Assembly: GCA_036510675.1 (NCBI GenBank)
Contig: DATCDN010000048.1
Span: 1-38,507 of the forward strand
DNA length: 38,507 nt
Direction: 5' to 3'
Origin: JAATGI01 sp036510675
GTDB lineage: Bacteria; Pseudomonadota; Alphaproteobacteria; ATCC43930; CGMCC-115725
Shown: positions 1 through 7,847 of the stretch, piece by piece
Layout: the number at the start of each line of letters is the position of its first letter
How positions within the stretch are numbered: the first letter of the stretch is position 1
Made by a program: the position numbers and the translations under genes
The notes under the pieces: generated by a model
What the model was told of the DNA's origin: nothing
Seen by the model: only the letters and a program-made list of their open reading frames with translations
Database searches by the model: none

Positions 1-210
1 AGCCCCCAGCGCCGGCGTGCTAACGCCGTCCAGGTTGGTTCCCGTGGCCGATGTCGCCGATTGATTGATCCGCACTTCCGTCGTACTCGTCGAATTGGCT
101 GCTCCAGCCCCCTGATTGGCGAGCAACCACGACACGGACAATGAAGCACCGGGGGCCACATTCGATGACCCCAGCGAAATGTCTTCCGGCAATAGGTCCG
201 ATTGCGCCAT
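1..210 (-). CDS. CARDB-like domain protein, N-terminal part (possible type I secretion cargo)
   Basis: An open frame begins with ATG at 210 and runs off the left edge of the window, giving 70 codons without a stop. A GGGGG stretch about 10 bases upstream can serve as ribosome binding site. The translation starts MAQSDLLPEDISLGSSNVAP and continues with SVSWLLANQGAGAANSTSTT. This pattern (short hydrophobic strand, G-x-S-L-S-V-S-W, N-Q-G-x-G-x-A) resembles CARDB/APHP-type beta-sandwich domains that recur in large secreted alphaproteobacterial proteins. No N-terminal signal peptide is visible, which fits C-terminally addressed type I export. It lies just downstream of the HlyD and ABC exporter genes on the same strand, so it is a plausible cargo; that link is inference. 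The rest of the protein lies outside the window. Confidence 0.6.
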   Translation of the reverse strand, partial: MAQSDLLPEDISLGSSNVAPGASLSVSWLLANQGAGAANSTSTTEVRINQSATSATGTNLDGVSTPALGA

Positions 211-305
211 CGCTAAGGTGCCCCCATAGGTTCTTCGCTAATTTAGCTAATCATGAAATTTACATTAAATGCAACCGATAATTGGGTGGTTGGCCCTCGA
301 TCAGC

Positions 306-1691
306 CTAAGGTTCCCTAAACGCTTCATCGAACCCGCGTGTGAGGGGATAGAGCAGGTAGGAGATCAGCCGGCGCGAGCCGGATTTTATCTCGGCGGTTG
401 TGGTCATGCCGGGGATCAGTTGGAAATCGGCGGGCACGTTTCGCAGCCGCTTGCCGCCATCGAGGGCGATGCGGACGCGGTAATAGGGTTTGGCCTCGCC
501 GCCGGCGCCATCCTTGCCGCCCTTGTCGGCGACGAAACTGTCGCCGGAGATCACCGCCACTTTGCCGGTCAACGTGCCAAAGCGCTGATAGGGGAAGGCA
601 TCGAGCTTGATGCGCGCCTCTTCCCCGGCCTTGAGATGGCCGATATCGGCGGTATCGACCGAGACCTCGATTTCGGTCGGCCGGTCGAGCGGCACCAGGG
701 TTATCAGCGGCTCTGCCTCGCGGACCACCGAGCCGGCGGTTCGGTCGGCGATCTCCAGCACCACCGCTTTGCCGGGGCTGGTCAGGACCGCCATCGCCCG
801 CGCGCGCAAATCCTTGGCCAACAATTCGGTGGCCGTGACATCGTCATGCCGGGCGGTCACCAAATCCTTGATCAAATCCTCGCGCCATTTGCGCACGAAG
901 CTGTCGCGGTCGCCGCGGCCGCTCGCGATCTCATGGCGCAGCGCGGCGATTTCACCGCTCGCCTCGGCGATCGCGCGCTCGACATCGAGGCGGGTCGCCT
1001 CGGCGTTCAACAGATCGACCTTCGAGCCATTGCCGCGCTCGGACAGTTTGCGGCGCATGGTTTCGAGATCGATCAGCACGGTCAGGCGCTGGCGCATCAG
1101 GACGATCTGCTCGGTACGTTGCGCGATCTGGGCCATGAGCTGCGCCGCATGCTCGTCGAAGGAGCGAAGCTGGGCGCGATATTGCTGATCGCGATAGAGC
1201 GACAGGCCGGCCTGAAGCATCCGGTCGGGCGTCGGGGCGGCGGCGGGCCGATAGACGCGGCCCGCCAGTTCGGTCGCCATCCGCGCGATCTGCGCATCGA
1301 GGCTGGCCTTGTGCCGCGTCTGCTCGGCGACATCGGCCTGGGTGAAGGTGGAGTCGAGATGCGCCAAGGGTTGTCCGGCGCCGACGATGTCGCCGACCCG
1401 CACATCGATACTGCGGATGGTGGCGGTCGATAGCGGCGCGATCACCATGTTCATGGCGCTGGAAATCACCTTGCCCTTGCCGGTCACGATCTCATCGACC
1501 CGCGCCAGCGAGGCCCAGGCGATGATGGCGGCGATCAGCGCCGTCGCGGCGAACAAGGTGATCCGCGCCACCGGGGCCGGGCCGGCATTTTCCAGCTCGG
1601 TGGCGTCGCTTTGAAATATGTCGATGGCGGGATCGCGACGCCGTGTCACGCGCCGCATCAGGGTCAGCGCGCCCGAGCCGATCGCGGTCAT
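306..1691 (-). CDS. HlyD-family type I secretion periplasmic adaptor (membrane fusion protein)
   Basis: This is the adaptor that links an inner-membrane ABC exporter to a TolC-type outer-membrane channel. The 461-residue product has an N-terminal cytoplasmic stretch rich in Arg, one membrane segment near residues 40-60 (LFAATALIAAIIAWASLA), then a lipoyl-like half motif (VDEIVTGKGKVIS). A long helical-hairpin region follows, with a beta-barrel domain ending in the family's typical C-terminus (PGMTTTAEIKSGSRRLISYLL). The ATG at 1691 is chosen because it overlaps the stop of the exporter gene as ATGA; a GTG at 1718 would lie inside that gene. Length is normal for HlyD/PrtE proteins. The frame is intact although the partner exporter upstream is frameshifted. 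Confidence 0.9.
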   Translation of the reverse strand: MTAIGSGALTLMRRVTRRRDPAIDIFQSDATELENAGPAPVARITLFAATALIAAIIAWASLARVDEIVTGKGKVISSAMNMVIAPLSTATIRSIDVRVGDIVGAGQPLAHLDSTFTQADVAEQTRHKASLDAQIARMATELAGRVYRPAAAPTPDRMLQAGLSLYRDQQYRAQLRSFDEHAAQLMAQIAQRTEQIVLMRQRLTVLIDLETMRRKLSERGNGSKVDLLNAEATRLDVERAIAEASGEIAALRHEIASGRGDRDSFVRKWREDLIKDLVTARHDDVTATELLAKDLRARAMAVLTSPGKAVVLEIADRTAGSVVREAEPLITLVPLDRPTEIEVSVDTADIGHLKAGEEARIKLDAFPYQRFGTLTGKVAVISGDSFVADKGGKDGAGGEAKPYYRVRIALDGGKRLRNVPADFQLIPGMTTTAEIKSGSRRLISYLLYPLTRGFDEAFREP

Positions 1692-3837
1692 GCCGGCTGC
1701 CGCGATTGCTGTTGCCACAGGCCGCGATAGACATCGCAGTCGCGCATCAATTCGTGATGGGTGCCGAGCCCGACGCGGTTGCCGCGCTCCAGCACCAGGA
1801 TGTTCGCGGCATCGGCCAGCGTGGTCAGCCGGTGGGACACGATGATCAGCGTGCGCCCCTGCGCGATGCGGCGCAGATTATCGCGGATCACCGCCTCGCT
1901 GTCGGGATCGAGCGCGCTGGTCGCCTCGTCCAGGATCAGCACGGGCGGCCGGGCCGGGTCAGCAGGGCGCGGGCGATGGCCAGGCGCTGACGCTGGCCGC
2001 CGGAGAGGTTGCTGGCATTCTCGTCGAGCGGCGTGTCGAACCCCTGGGGCAGGCGCTCGACGAATTCGGTGGCGCCGGCGATCTCCGCCACCGAAATGAC
2101 CTCTTCCAGCGATGCGCCGGGACGGGCGATTGCGATATTCTCGCGGACGGTGCCGCGAAACAGGAAATTGTCCTGGAGCACGGTGCCGATGCGGCTGCGC
2201 AAATGGTTGAGCTCGATATTGCGCAATTCATTGCCGTCGAGGCGCAGCACCCCGGATTGCGGCTGGTACAAGCCGCGAATCAGCCGCGTGACGGTGGTCT
2301 TGCCGGAGCCGCTATGCCCGACAATGCCGAAAATGGTGCCGGCCGGAATCTTGAACGACAGCCGGTTCACCGCCGGATCGGCCGTCGGATCATAGCGGAA
2401 CGACACATCGCTGAATTCGAGCTCGCCGCGGATCGGCGGCGCGATGCCGCGCGCGTCCGACCGCTCCGGCTTCGCGTTCATGATATTGCCCAGCATGCGC
2501 ACCGACAGCGCGGCCTCCTGGTATTCGTGGATCAACCCGACCAGCTGCGCCAGCGGCCCCGAGACGCGCCCCGACAGCATCTGAAACGCGATCAGAGTGC
2601 CGACGGTAATGGCATCGTCGAAGACCAATTGCGTCCCGACCGCGACGATCGCGATCAGCATCAGCTTTTCGAGCCACGCGGTGATGGTCTGCGCGACCGC
2701 GGAAATCAGGCCGACCCGATAGCGGCCGCCGATCGCCTCCGCCGACCAATTGTTCCATTGCTCGCGCTGGCGATCCTCGATGGCCAGCGACTTGATCGTC
2801 GCGATACCATGAATCGCCTCGACCAGCAGGGACTGCCGCCGCCCCTCGATCTCATAGAGGATTCTAAGGCGCCGGCGAAACGGGCCGACGAGCAGCGCGA
2901 TCGTGGTCGCGACGATCACGGTAAAGATCAGGACGACCGCCGTCAGCCGCGCGCTGTAAAGCAACAGCACCGGCAGGAAGACGATCAGCGCCGTGCTGTC
3001 GACCAGCGTCAGGAACAGGCGGCCGGCGAGAAATTCGCGAATCTTCTCGCCTTGCTGCATGTGCTTGACCAGCACGCCGGCGCGGGCATGCTCGAAAAAG
3101 TCGATCGGCAGGCGCATCAGATGGGCGACCGTGCGCGTCGCCAGCCGGATGTCGATCTTGTTGGATAGATGCAGGATGAGATAGCGGCGCAGGAACGAAA
3201 ACAGCGCCTCGAATATCGTGGCGGCGACAACGCCCGCTGTCAGCACATAAAGGGTCGCATAGGCGTGATGGACCAGAACTTTATCCACCACAACCTGGAA
3301 ATATATCGGTACCGCGATACCAAGAAGATATAGGAATATTGCCGCGATGATGATGTCCCGCAGTAGTCCATGCTGCCGCCACATCTCGTCGAGGAACCAG
3401 CGAATGTTGAACGGCCGCTCGGGATCGGACCAGTGATGCCGGCGCTTCAGCAGAATAGCGTCGCCATCCCATATCTGCGCGAGGTCGCGCTGCGCCATGA
3501 ATTGGAAATCCGACATGCCGATCCGGGGATCGATCACCACGAGGTTGCCGCCGCCCTGGTTTTGACGCTGAAAGCCCGAGGCGATCAGCCACCGCCCGTC
3601 GGTGCGTCGGATCAGAAATGGGAACGCTTCGCCGGCATCCTCGAGATCGCGCCATTTAAGTCGCGCCGTTTTTGCGCGCAGGTGGTTGGCCTTTGCCAAT
3701 CGCATGAGGCCCGACGGCAACAACTCCTCGTCTACGGGCGGGCGGGTCCCGCCGTCATTGTCGCTTTGAAAGTCGATTCCGTGATGGCGTGCGATCGCAG
3801 CCAAGCACCACAATCCGGTAGCAACCGTTTTGACCAA
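1688..3837 (-). pseudogene. Type I secretion ABC transporter (HlyB/PrtD-like), frameshifted before Walker B
   Basis: This gene encodes a fused peptidase-like, membrane and ATPase exporter. The first frame (3837 to 1936, 633 codons, TTG start with GGGGGA six bases upstream) holds a C39-like domain in which the catalytic Cys position is Thr (TGLWCLAAIARHHG). A six-helix ABC membrane domain follows, then Walker A (GHSGSGKTT, residues 507-515) and the LSGGQ signature (612-616). It then runs into a false stop after LLTRPGRPC. Walker B and D-loop (LILDEATSALD) and the H-loop (VSHRL) continue in another frame from 1942 to 1688. The break coincides with a tandem CCGGG duplication at 1949-1958. Removing one copy restores LLTRPPVLILDEATSALD and a 714-residue protein of normal size. 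A degenerate C39 domain is typical of exporters of RTX-type, uncleaved cargo. As it stands the ATPase lacks Walker B and should be inactive, unless the shift is a sequencing error or reversible. Confidence 0.85.
1949..1958. repeat. 5-bp tandem duplication (CCGGG x2) causing exporter frameshift
   Basis: The plus strand reads ccggg ccggg here. Deleting either unit joins the two halves of the ABC exporter in one frame, with canonical residues across the joint (TRPPVLILDEA). This is the simplest single event that explains the broken gene. Confidence 0.75.
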
Positions 3838-4130
3838 CGAACTTCCCCCAATGAACTTTTTTTGATCGGTCGATCGGCCTTTTGTCGATTTACGCGAGAA
3901 TATCTTCAGCGATCTAACAAATTAATACAATGCGCTCATGTCAAGCACGCGTCGGAGCGGGTGTCAGTGGATCGCTGGTATCGCCCAGAACTATCAGAAG
4001 GCGAGCGCCGAGAATTACAAGGGTTTTTGGCCCACCGAACGGGTCTCTGGTTGCGTCCGGTTCAGGGAAGGCCCGACGGCGCGGGCATTTTTCCGAAATT
4101 GGTGCGTGGTCTCTGAAATCTCACACCGCG
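3838..4130. other. Intergenic region between exporter gene and tRNA-Gln
   Basis: This 293-base stretch contains no convincing gene. Its left third (about 3850-3945) is clearly more AT-rich than the surroundings and lies upstream of the leftward exporter gene. A perfect TTGACA on the minus strand (3944-3939) is a possible -35 box, but no good -10 box sits at the standard distance, so no promoter is called. The right part resembles background GC-rich sequence. Confidence 0.4.
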
Positions 4131-4204
4131 TGGCTGGGGGACTAGGATTCGAACCTAGACTGGCGGAGTCAGAGTCCGCTGTCCTACCGTTAGACGATCC
4201 CCCA
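4131..4204 (-). tRNA. tRNA-Gln (anticodon CTG)
   Basis: The minus strand folds into a complete 74-base tRNA with encoded CCA. The acceptor stem TGGGGGA pairs with TCCCCCA, followed by discriminator G (usual for tRNA-Gln) and CCA. The anticodon arm is GCGGA-CTCTGAC-TCCGC with anticodon CTG, which reads CAG codons. The T arm carries the invariant GTTCGAATC loop. The gene stands alone between the secretion locus and the sigma factor operon. No integrase or attachment-site duplication is visible beside it. Confidence 0.97.
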
Positions 4205-4391
4205 CCAGGGTCAGGCTGCATAACATGATGGCGCGGGTCGGCGCCAGTGTTTCGGCGCCGCCCTCTCGTCCGTGCTTGACGCGCGGCCCGCCACACGCAA
4301 TTTTGCCGGGCCGGCTCCGGGACCCGAGCCGGCGGGAGGATATCGCTTGTTCGCCGAGCCGACGCTGAAAAATGCCGATCGCCGCATCGGG

Positions 4392-4406
4392 GTTCAGTCG
4401 CTGAAC
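4392..4406. promoter_or_regulatory. Perfect 6-3-6 inverted repeat upstream of the ECF sigma gene
   Basis: GTTCAG-TCG-CTGAAC lies 13 bases before the TTG start of the sigma factor gene. It could be an operator or a small mRNA hairpin near the start codon. No regulator is assigned; a chance occurrence is possible. Confidence 0.3.
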
Positions 4407-4419
4407 GGGGCGCGGCCGC

Positions 4420-4968
4420 TTGCCTGAGGCCGGGCCGCCATCGGCGGACCTGATGCGCCGGGTCGCGGGCGGCGACCGAAGCGGCTTTGCCGAGCTTTAT
4501 CGTCAGGCGGCACCGAAACTATTTGCCGTCGCGCTGCGAATAACCCAACGGCGCGACCTTGCGGAGGAGGTGTTGCAGGAAAGCTTCGTCGCCGTTTGGA
4601 ACCAGGCGGGGAATTACGATCCGATCAAAGGCTCTGTGATGATTTGGCTGACCACGATCGTGCGGCATCGCGCCATCGACCAGCGGCGCCGGAGATCGAA
4701 TCTCGCCGACGCGACCGCCGGCTCGGACGATGCGCTGCTGAGTCTTGTCGCCGGCCCGTCCGATCGCGCCGATCGGGGCGCCGAGTTGGGCGCGCTGGCG
4801 CGCTGTCTCGACCAATTGGAGCCGAAGCCGCGCCAGGCGGTTCTGCTGGCTTATGTTCACGGCTATACCCATGAGGAACTGGCGGCCCGGCTTGCCACGC
4901 CGAGCGGGACGATCAAGAGTTGGATCCGGCGCAGCCTCGAACGCTTGAAACGGTGTCTCGACGGATGA
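4420..4968 (+). CDS. ECF (RpoE-type) RNA polymerase sigma factor
   Basis: This is an extracytoplasmic-function sigma factor that directs RNA polymerase to a small stress regulon. The 182-residue protein has sigma region 2 (FAELYRQAAPKLFAVALRIT, then DLAEEVLQESFVAVW with the usual acidic pattern, and IVRHRAIDQRRRR for -10 recognition). A short linker follows, then region 4 (LEPKPRQAVLLAYVHGYTHEELAARL with the helix-turn-helix PSGTIKSWIRRSLERLK). Region 3 is absent, as in all ECFs. TTG at 4420 is the first start after an in-frame stop at 4402; an ATG at 4453 (residue 12) is the alternative. Its stop overlaps the anti-sigma start as ATGA, so the two products are probably made in proportion. The pair resembles SigK/RskA-type systems. 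Confidence 0.93.
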   Translation: MPEAGPPSADLMRRVAGGDRSGFAELYRQAAPKLFAVALRITQRRDLAEEVLQESFVAVWNQAGNYDPIKGSVMIWLTTIVRHRAIDQRRRRSNLADATAGSDDALLSLVAGPSDRADRGAELGALARCLDQLEPKPRQAVLLAYVHGYTHEELAARLATPSGTIKSWIRRSLERLKRCLDG

Positions 4969-5666
4969 AGTACGACGATGCCAAATTGCGCGAGGCGCTC
5001 GCGGGCCGTTATGTGCTCGGCACCATGCCGCCGCGCGCTCGGGCGCGGTTCGACCGGCTGATCGCGGAAAATGCCGCCTTTTGCGCCGAAGTGCGCGACT
5101 GGGCCGAGATGTTCGCGCCGATCGACGAGGCCGCGATCGCCGAGGCGCCGCCGCCCCGCATCTGGCGCGCCATCGAGGCGCGGATCGGACCCGAGCCGGT
5201 CGTCGCCCCGGCGCGCGCCTGGTTCGATTCGCTGTGGCTGTGGCGCGGCGCCGCCGGCTTCGCGACGGCGGTCGCGGCGGCGTTGCTGATCTATATCGGC
5301 GTCGTCGGCCTGACGCCTACCGTATCACTGCCGACCGTGGTCGCGGTGCTGACGGACAAGAGCGGCGCCCCGGCCTGGATCGCACGCTCCGCGCCGCAGG
5401 GCGATGCCGTCTCGGTCGCCGCGCTCGGCCGGCAAACCATCGATTCCGCCCATAGTTTCGAGCTGTGGGCGATCGCCGGCGGCGCGCCCCGGCCGCTCGG
5501 CCTGCTATCGTCGCAGCCCGATCCCGGCCTCGTCATCGCCGCCTCGGCGGTGCCACCGACCGGCGGGGTGTTGGCGATCAGCCTGGAGCCGGCGGGCGGC
5601 TCGCCGACCGGGGCGCCGACCGGCCCCGTGCTGTTCCAGGGCAAGGTCTTTTCCAACCCGCTTTAG
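4965..5666 (+). CDS. RskA-type membrane-anchored anti-sigma factor
   Basis: The product should hold the upstream ECF sigma factor inactive at the inner membrane until a signal triggers its release. Of 233 residues, the N-terminal cytoplasmic part (KYDDAKLREALAGRYVLGTM and PRARARFDRL) resembles the anti-sigma domain of RskA proteins, which lacks the HxxxCxxC zinc motif. A membrane segment follows (AAGFATAVAAALLIYIGVVG, about residues 100-120). The periplasmic domain has the RskA signature (SFELWAIAGGAPRPLGLL and late GGVLAISLEPAGG). ATG 4965 overlaps the sigma stop by four bases. The signal sensed is unknown; the downstream ferritin-like and cytochrome genes make redox or oxidative stress a reasonable guess. 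Confidence 0.9.
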   Translation: MKYDDAKLREALAGRYVLGTMPPRARARFDRLIAENAAFCAEVRDWAEMFAPIDEAAIAEAPPPRIWRAIEARIGPEPVVAPARAWFDSLWLWRGAAGFATAVAAALLIYIGVVGLTPTVSLPTVVAVLTDKSGAPAWIARSAPQGDAVSVAALGRQTIDSAHSFELWAIAGGAPRPLGLLSSQPDPGLVIAASAVPPTGGVLAISLEPAGGSPTGAPTGPVLFQGKVFSNPL

Positions 5667-5691
5667 CGCGATTTTATTTCTCCGCCACGCC

Positions 5692-5719
5692 GCATCCGGG
5701 TGGTGGCTCCCTGCGTAAG
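5692..5719 (+). promoter_or_regulatory. Candidate ECF-type promoter before the ferritin-like gene
   Basis: GCATCC (5692-5697) and CGTAAG (5714-5719) are separated by 16 bases. They lie in the gap between the anti-sigma gene and the ferritin-like lipoprotein gene. The layout (a -35 box with ATCC, a 16-base spacer, a -10 box with CGTA) is of the kind used by several ECF sigma factors. No good second copy is seen upstream of the sigma gene itself, so this stays a candidate. Confidence 0.35.
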
Positions 5720-5726
5720 GATCAGC

Positions 5727-5749
5727 GAGGCAACCCCCGTGGGGGCCTC
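5727..5749. other. GC-rich hairpin in the leader of the ferritin-like gene
   Basis: GAGG pairs with CCTC (5727-5730 with 5746-5749) and CCCCC with GGGGG (5734-5738 with 5741-5745) around a very tight centre. No T-run follows, so it is not a standard terminator. It lies downstream of the candidate ECF promoter and 28 bases before the start codon, so it would sit in the 5' untranslated region. Confidence 0.4.
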
Positions 5750-5776
5750 GTCCGTTTCCATCCAGGGAGTGCGTTG

Positions 5777-6358
5777 ATGAGCGAAAATAATCTGCAGACG
5801 GTCAATGGGGTGACCTCGCGCCGGGGCCTGCTGACCGGGTCCGGCAAAATCATGCTGTCGGGGGTCGCGATTGCGATGCTGGCCGGGTGCGAAAGCGTGG
5901 CGGCCGAGAGCATGGCATCGGAAGGGGACCTCAACATCCTCAACGTCGCGCTGGGCGCCGAATATCAAGCCATCGCCGCCTATCAGGTGGGCGCCGAAAG
6001 CGGCTTGCTGCAGAAGCCGGTGTTGCAGGTCGCCGTCAAATTCCAGAGCGACCATAAGAAGCATGCCGAACTTCTGGCCGCGACGCTGGTCAAGCTGGGC
6101 GGCCGTCCGGTGACGGCGAAGGCGCCCGCCGAATACGGATTCCCGACCGGCAGCCTGCATAATCAGACGGATGTGCTGCGCTTCGCCGCCGGCCTCGAAA
6201 AGGGCGCCGTGTCGGCCTATCTCGGCGCGGTTCCGGCGTTCCAGAATCGCGATCTCGCCAAGGCCGCCGCCAGCATTCTGGGCGACGAGGCGATTCACTT
6301 CGCGGTGCTGAAGATGACCCTGGGCGAGGACCCCGATCCGTCACCGTTCGTGAGCTAG
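5777..6358 (+). CDS. Tat-exported ferritin-like lipoprotein
   Basis: This is a ferritin-like four-helix protein predicted to sit in the periplasm as a lipoprotein. ATG 5777 is preceded by AGGGAG at 5764-5769. The first 38 residues carry a twin-arginine motif (SRRGLLTG, Arg15-Arg16), a hydrophobic stretch and a lipobox LAGC with Cys38. The mature part has Glu/His pairs placed as in ferritin-like di-iron proteins (LGAEYQAIAAYQ, KFQSDHKKHAE, GLEKGAVSAY, ILGDEAIHFAVL), matching the Ferritin_2/DUF4439-like group. The 193-residue length is typical. It follows the sigma/anti-sigma pair and precedes a cytochrome c, so it is probably part of that regulon. Metal content and substrate are not known from sequence. 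Confidence 0.85.
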   Translation: MSENNLQTVNGVTSRRGLLTGSGKIMLSGVAIAMLAGCESVAAESMASEGDLNILNVALGAEYQAIAAYQVGAESGLLQKPVLQVAVKFQSDHKKHAELLAATLVKLGGRPVTAKAPAEYGFPTGSLHNQTDVLRFAAGLEKGAVSAYLGAVPAFQNRDLAKAAASILGDEAIHFAVLKMTLGEDPDPSPFVS

Positions 6359-6379
6359 CATAAGGGTCGCGCATCGACG

Positions 6380-6757
6380 ATGAAGAATTGGGGATTGATC
6401 GCGGCCATGGCGGTGTTCGTCATGGCCGCGGCCCCGGCGCGCGCCGGCGGGGATGCCGAGCATGGCCGGGTACTCTATGCGCAATGCCAGATTTGCCACC
6501 AGATCGCTAAAAATTCGATCGGACCGCGCCACATGGGCCTGTTCGGCCGCAAGGCCGGGAGCTTGCCGGATTATAACTATTCGACGGCGCTGAAAAATTC
6601 CGGGATCGTGTGGAACGAGCAGACGCTGAACCGGTGGCTGTCCGGCCCCAGCAAGATGGTTCCGGGCACCAAGATGTTCATCTCCGGCGTATCCGACCCA
6701 CAGGACCGCGCCGACATCATCGCCTATCTCAAGGCGGCGACCAAGCCGCCCAATTGA
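6380..6757 (+). CDS. Small class I cytochrome c (c2/c-550 type)
   Basis: This is a periplasmic electron carrier of 125 residues. A Sec signal peptide (about residues 1-22, ending AAAPARA) precedes the haem-attachment motif CQICH (residues 36-40). The sixth ligand is probably Met99 in PGTKM, the arrangement of cytochrome c2. The C-terminal helix DRADIIAYLKAAT is also typical. It starts 21 bases after the ferritin-like gene and is likely co-transcribed with it. Electrons could pass between this protein and the neighbouring lipoprotein, but that is only inference from adjacency. Confidence 0.93.
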   Translation: MKNWGLIAAMAVFVMAAAPARAGGDAEHGRVLYAQCQICHQIAKNSIGPRHMGLFGRKAGSLPDYNYSTALKNSGIVWNEQTLNRWLSGPSKMVPGTKMFISGVSDPQDRADIIAYLKAATKPPN

Positions 6758-6872
6758 TCGTCTGCTTCCCTTCGCGGCGGCCGGGGGTTAGCATCACCGG
6801 TTGCTCCACCTTTGGTCACCGCCCTTGGAAGAAATAACGCCGCATTTCAGCAAGTCGGGAACGGCCGCGACC

Positions 6873-7847
6873 GTGGCGGCGCGTGTCCACGCCCATAACA
6901 TTTATGCGGCGCTCGATCTCGGCACCAATAATTGCCGCCTGTTGGTGGCGCGCGGCGCCGGCAACGGGTTTCGCGTCATCGATGCCTTTTCGCGCATCGT
7001 CCGCCTTGGCGAGGGGCTGGCCGCGACCGGCATTCTGTCCGAGCCGGCGATGGCACGCACCATCGAGGCACTGAAGATCTGCGCCGGCAAGATGACGCAC
7101 CGGCGGGTGACGCATGCCCGCTATGTCGCGACCGAGGCATGCCGCCGCGCCACGAATTGCGCCGCCTTTCTGGCTCGGGTCCAGGACCAGACCGGCATTC
7201 CCATCGAAATCATTTCAAGCGATGAAGAGGCGCGGCTGGTGGTGTCGGGCTGCGCGCCGCTGCTCGATCATCGCGGCGTGCTGGCCATCGTCATCGATAT
7301 CGGCGGCGGCTCGACCGAGCTCGCGTGGCTGAAACTGGCGCGCGGCCAGCCGCCGCACATCCTGGCCGCGACCTCGGTGCCCCATGGCGTCGTCACCATG
7401 ACCGACCGCTATGGCGGCCGCACCGTGGACGATGCGACCTATGAGGCGATGGTTGCGGAAATGCACGATTCGATCGTCGGCTTCGATGCCCAGCACGGCA
7501 TCGCGGCGGCGATCAAGGCCGGCGGGGTACAGATGCTCGGCAGTTCCGGGACGGTCACCACGCTTGCGGGCGTGCATCTCAATCTGCCGCGCTACAATCG
7601 CGCCGCGGTCGATGGGTTGGCGATGAACTTCGCCGACATCGATCGTTTGTCGCGTATGTTGGCGCACATGTCCTATGAACAGCGCATGGCCAATCCCTGT
7701 ATCGGCGCGGATCGTGCCGACCTCGTCATCGCCGGCTGCGCCATTCTCGACGCGATCTGCCGCCTGTGGCCGGTTGGCCGCTTGCGCGTCGCCGATCGCG
7801 GCATTCGCGAAGGCGTGCTCGCCGGCTTGATCGAAGCGGCGCAATAG
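6873..7847 (+). CDS. Ppx/GppA family phosphatase (exopolyphosphatase-like)
   Basis: This is an ASKHA-fold hydrolase of polyphosphate and/or guanosine pentaphosphate. The core begins YAALDLGTNNCRLLVA, contains the second phosphate-binding loop (IDIGGGSTEL) and the late GSSGTVTTLAG motif. At about 324 residues it has only the two ASKHA domains and lacks the C-terminal HD domain of the long Ppx enzymes. Polyphosphatase versus pppGpp phosphatase activity cannot be decided. GTG 6873 is preferred because homology begins about ten residues later; a TTG at 6801 in the same frame would add 24 unconserved residues. The next gene (rlmE) starts directly after its stop codon, an arrangement common in alphaproteobacteria. 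Confidence 0.88.
   Translation: MAARVHAHNIYAALDLGTNNCRLLVARGAGNGFRVIDAFSRIVRLGEGLAATGILSEPAMARTIEALKICAGKMTHRRVTHARYVATEACRRATNCAAFLARVQDQTGIPIEIISSDEEARLVVSGCAPLLDHRGVLAIVIDIGGGSTELAWLKLARGQPPHILAATSVPHGVVTMTDRYGGRTVDDATYEAMVAEMHDSIVGFDAQHGIAAAIKAGGVQMLGSSGTVTTLAGVHLNLPRYNRAAVDGLAMNFADIDRLSRMLAHMSYEQRMANPCIGADRADLVIAGCAILDAICRLWPVGRLRVADRGIREGVLAGLIEAAQ

Noticed and set aside
3916..3944. TTGACA as promoter of the ABC exporter
   Set aside because: No acceptable -10 hexamer at 16-18 bases; mentioned only in the intergenic note.
4131..4204. tRNA-Gln as an integration site for an island carrying the secretion locus
   Set aside because: No integrase gene and no duplicated tRNA 3' end was found in the window.
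4015..4296. Short frames overlapping the tRNA-Gln gene
   Set aside because: They run across a certain tRNA and have no coding features.
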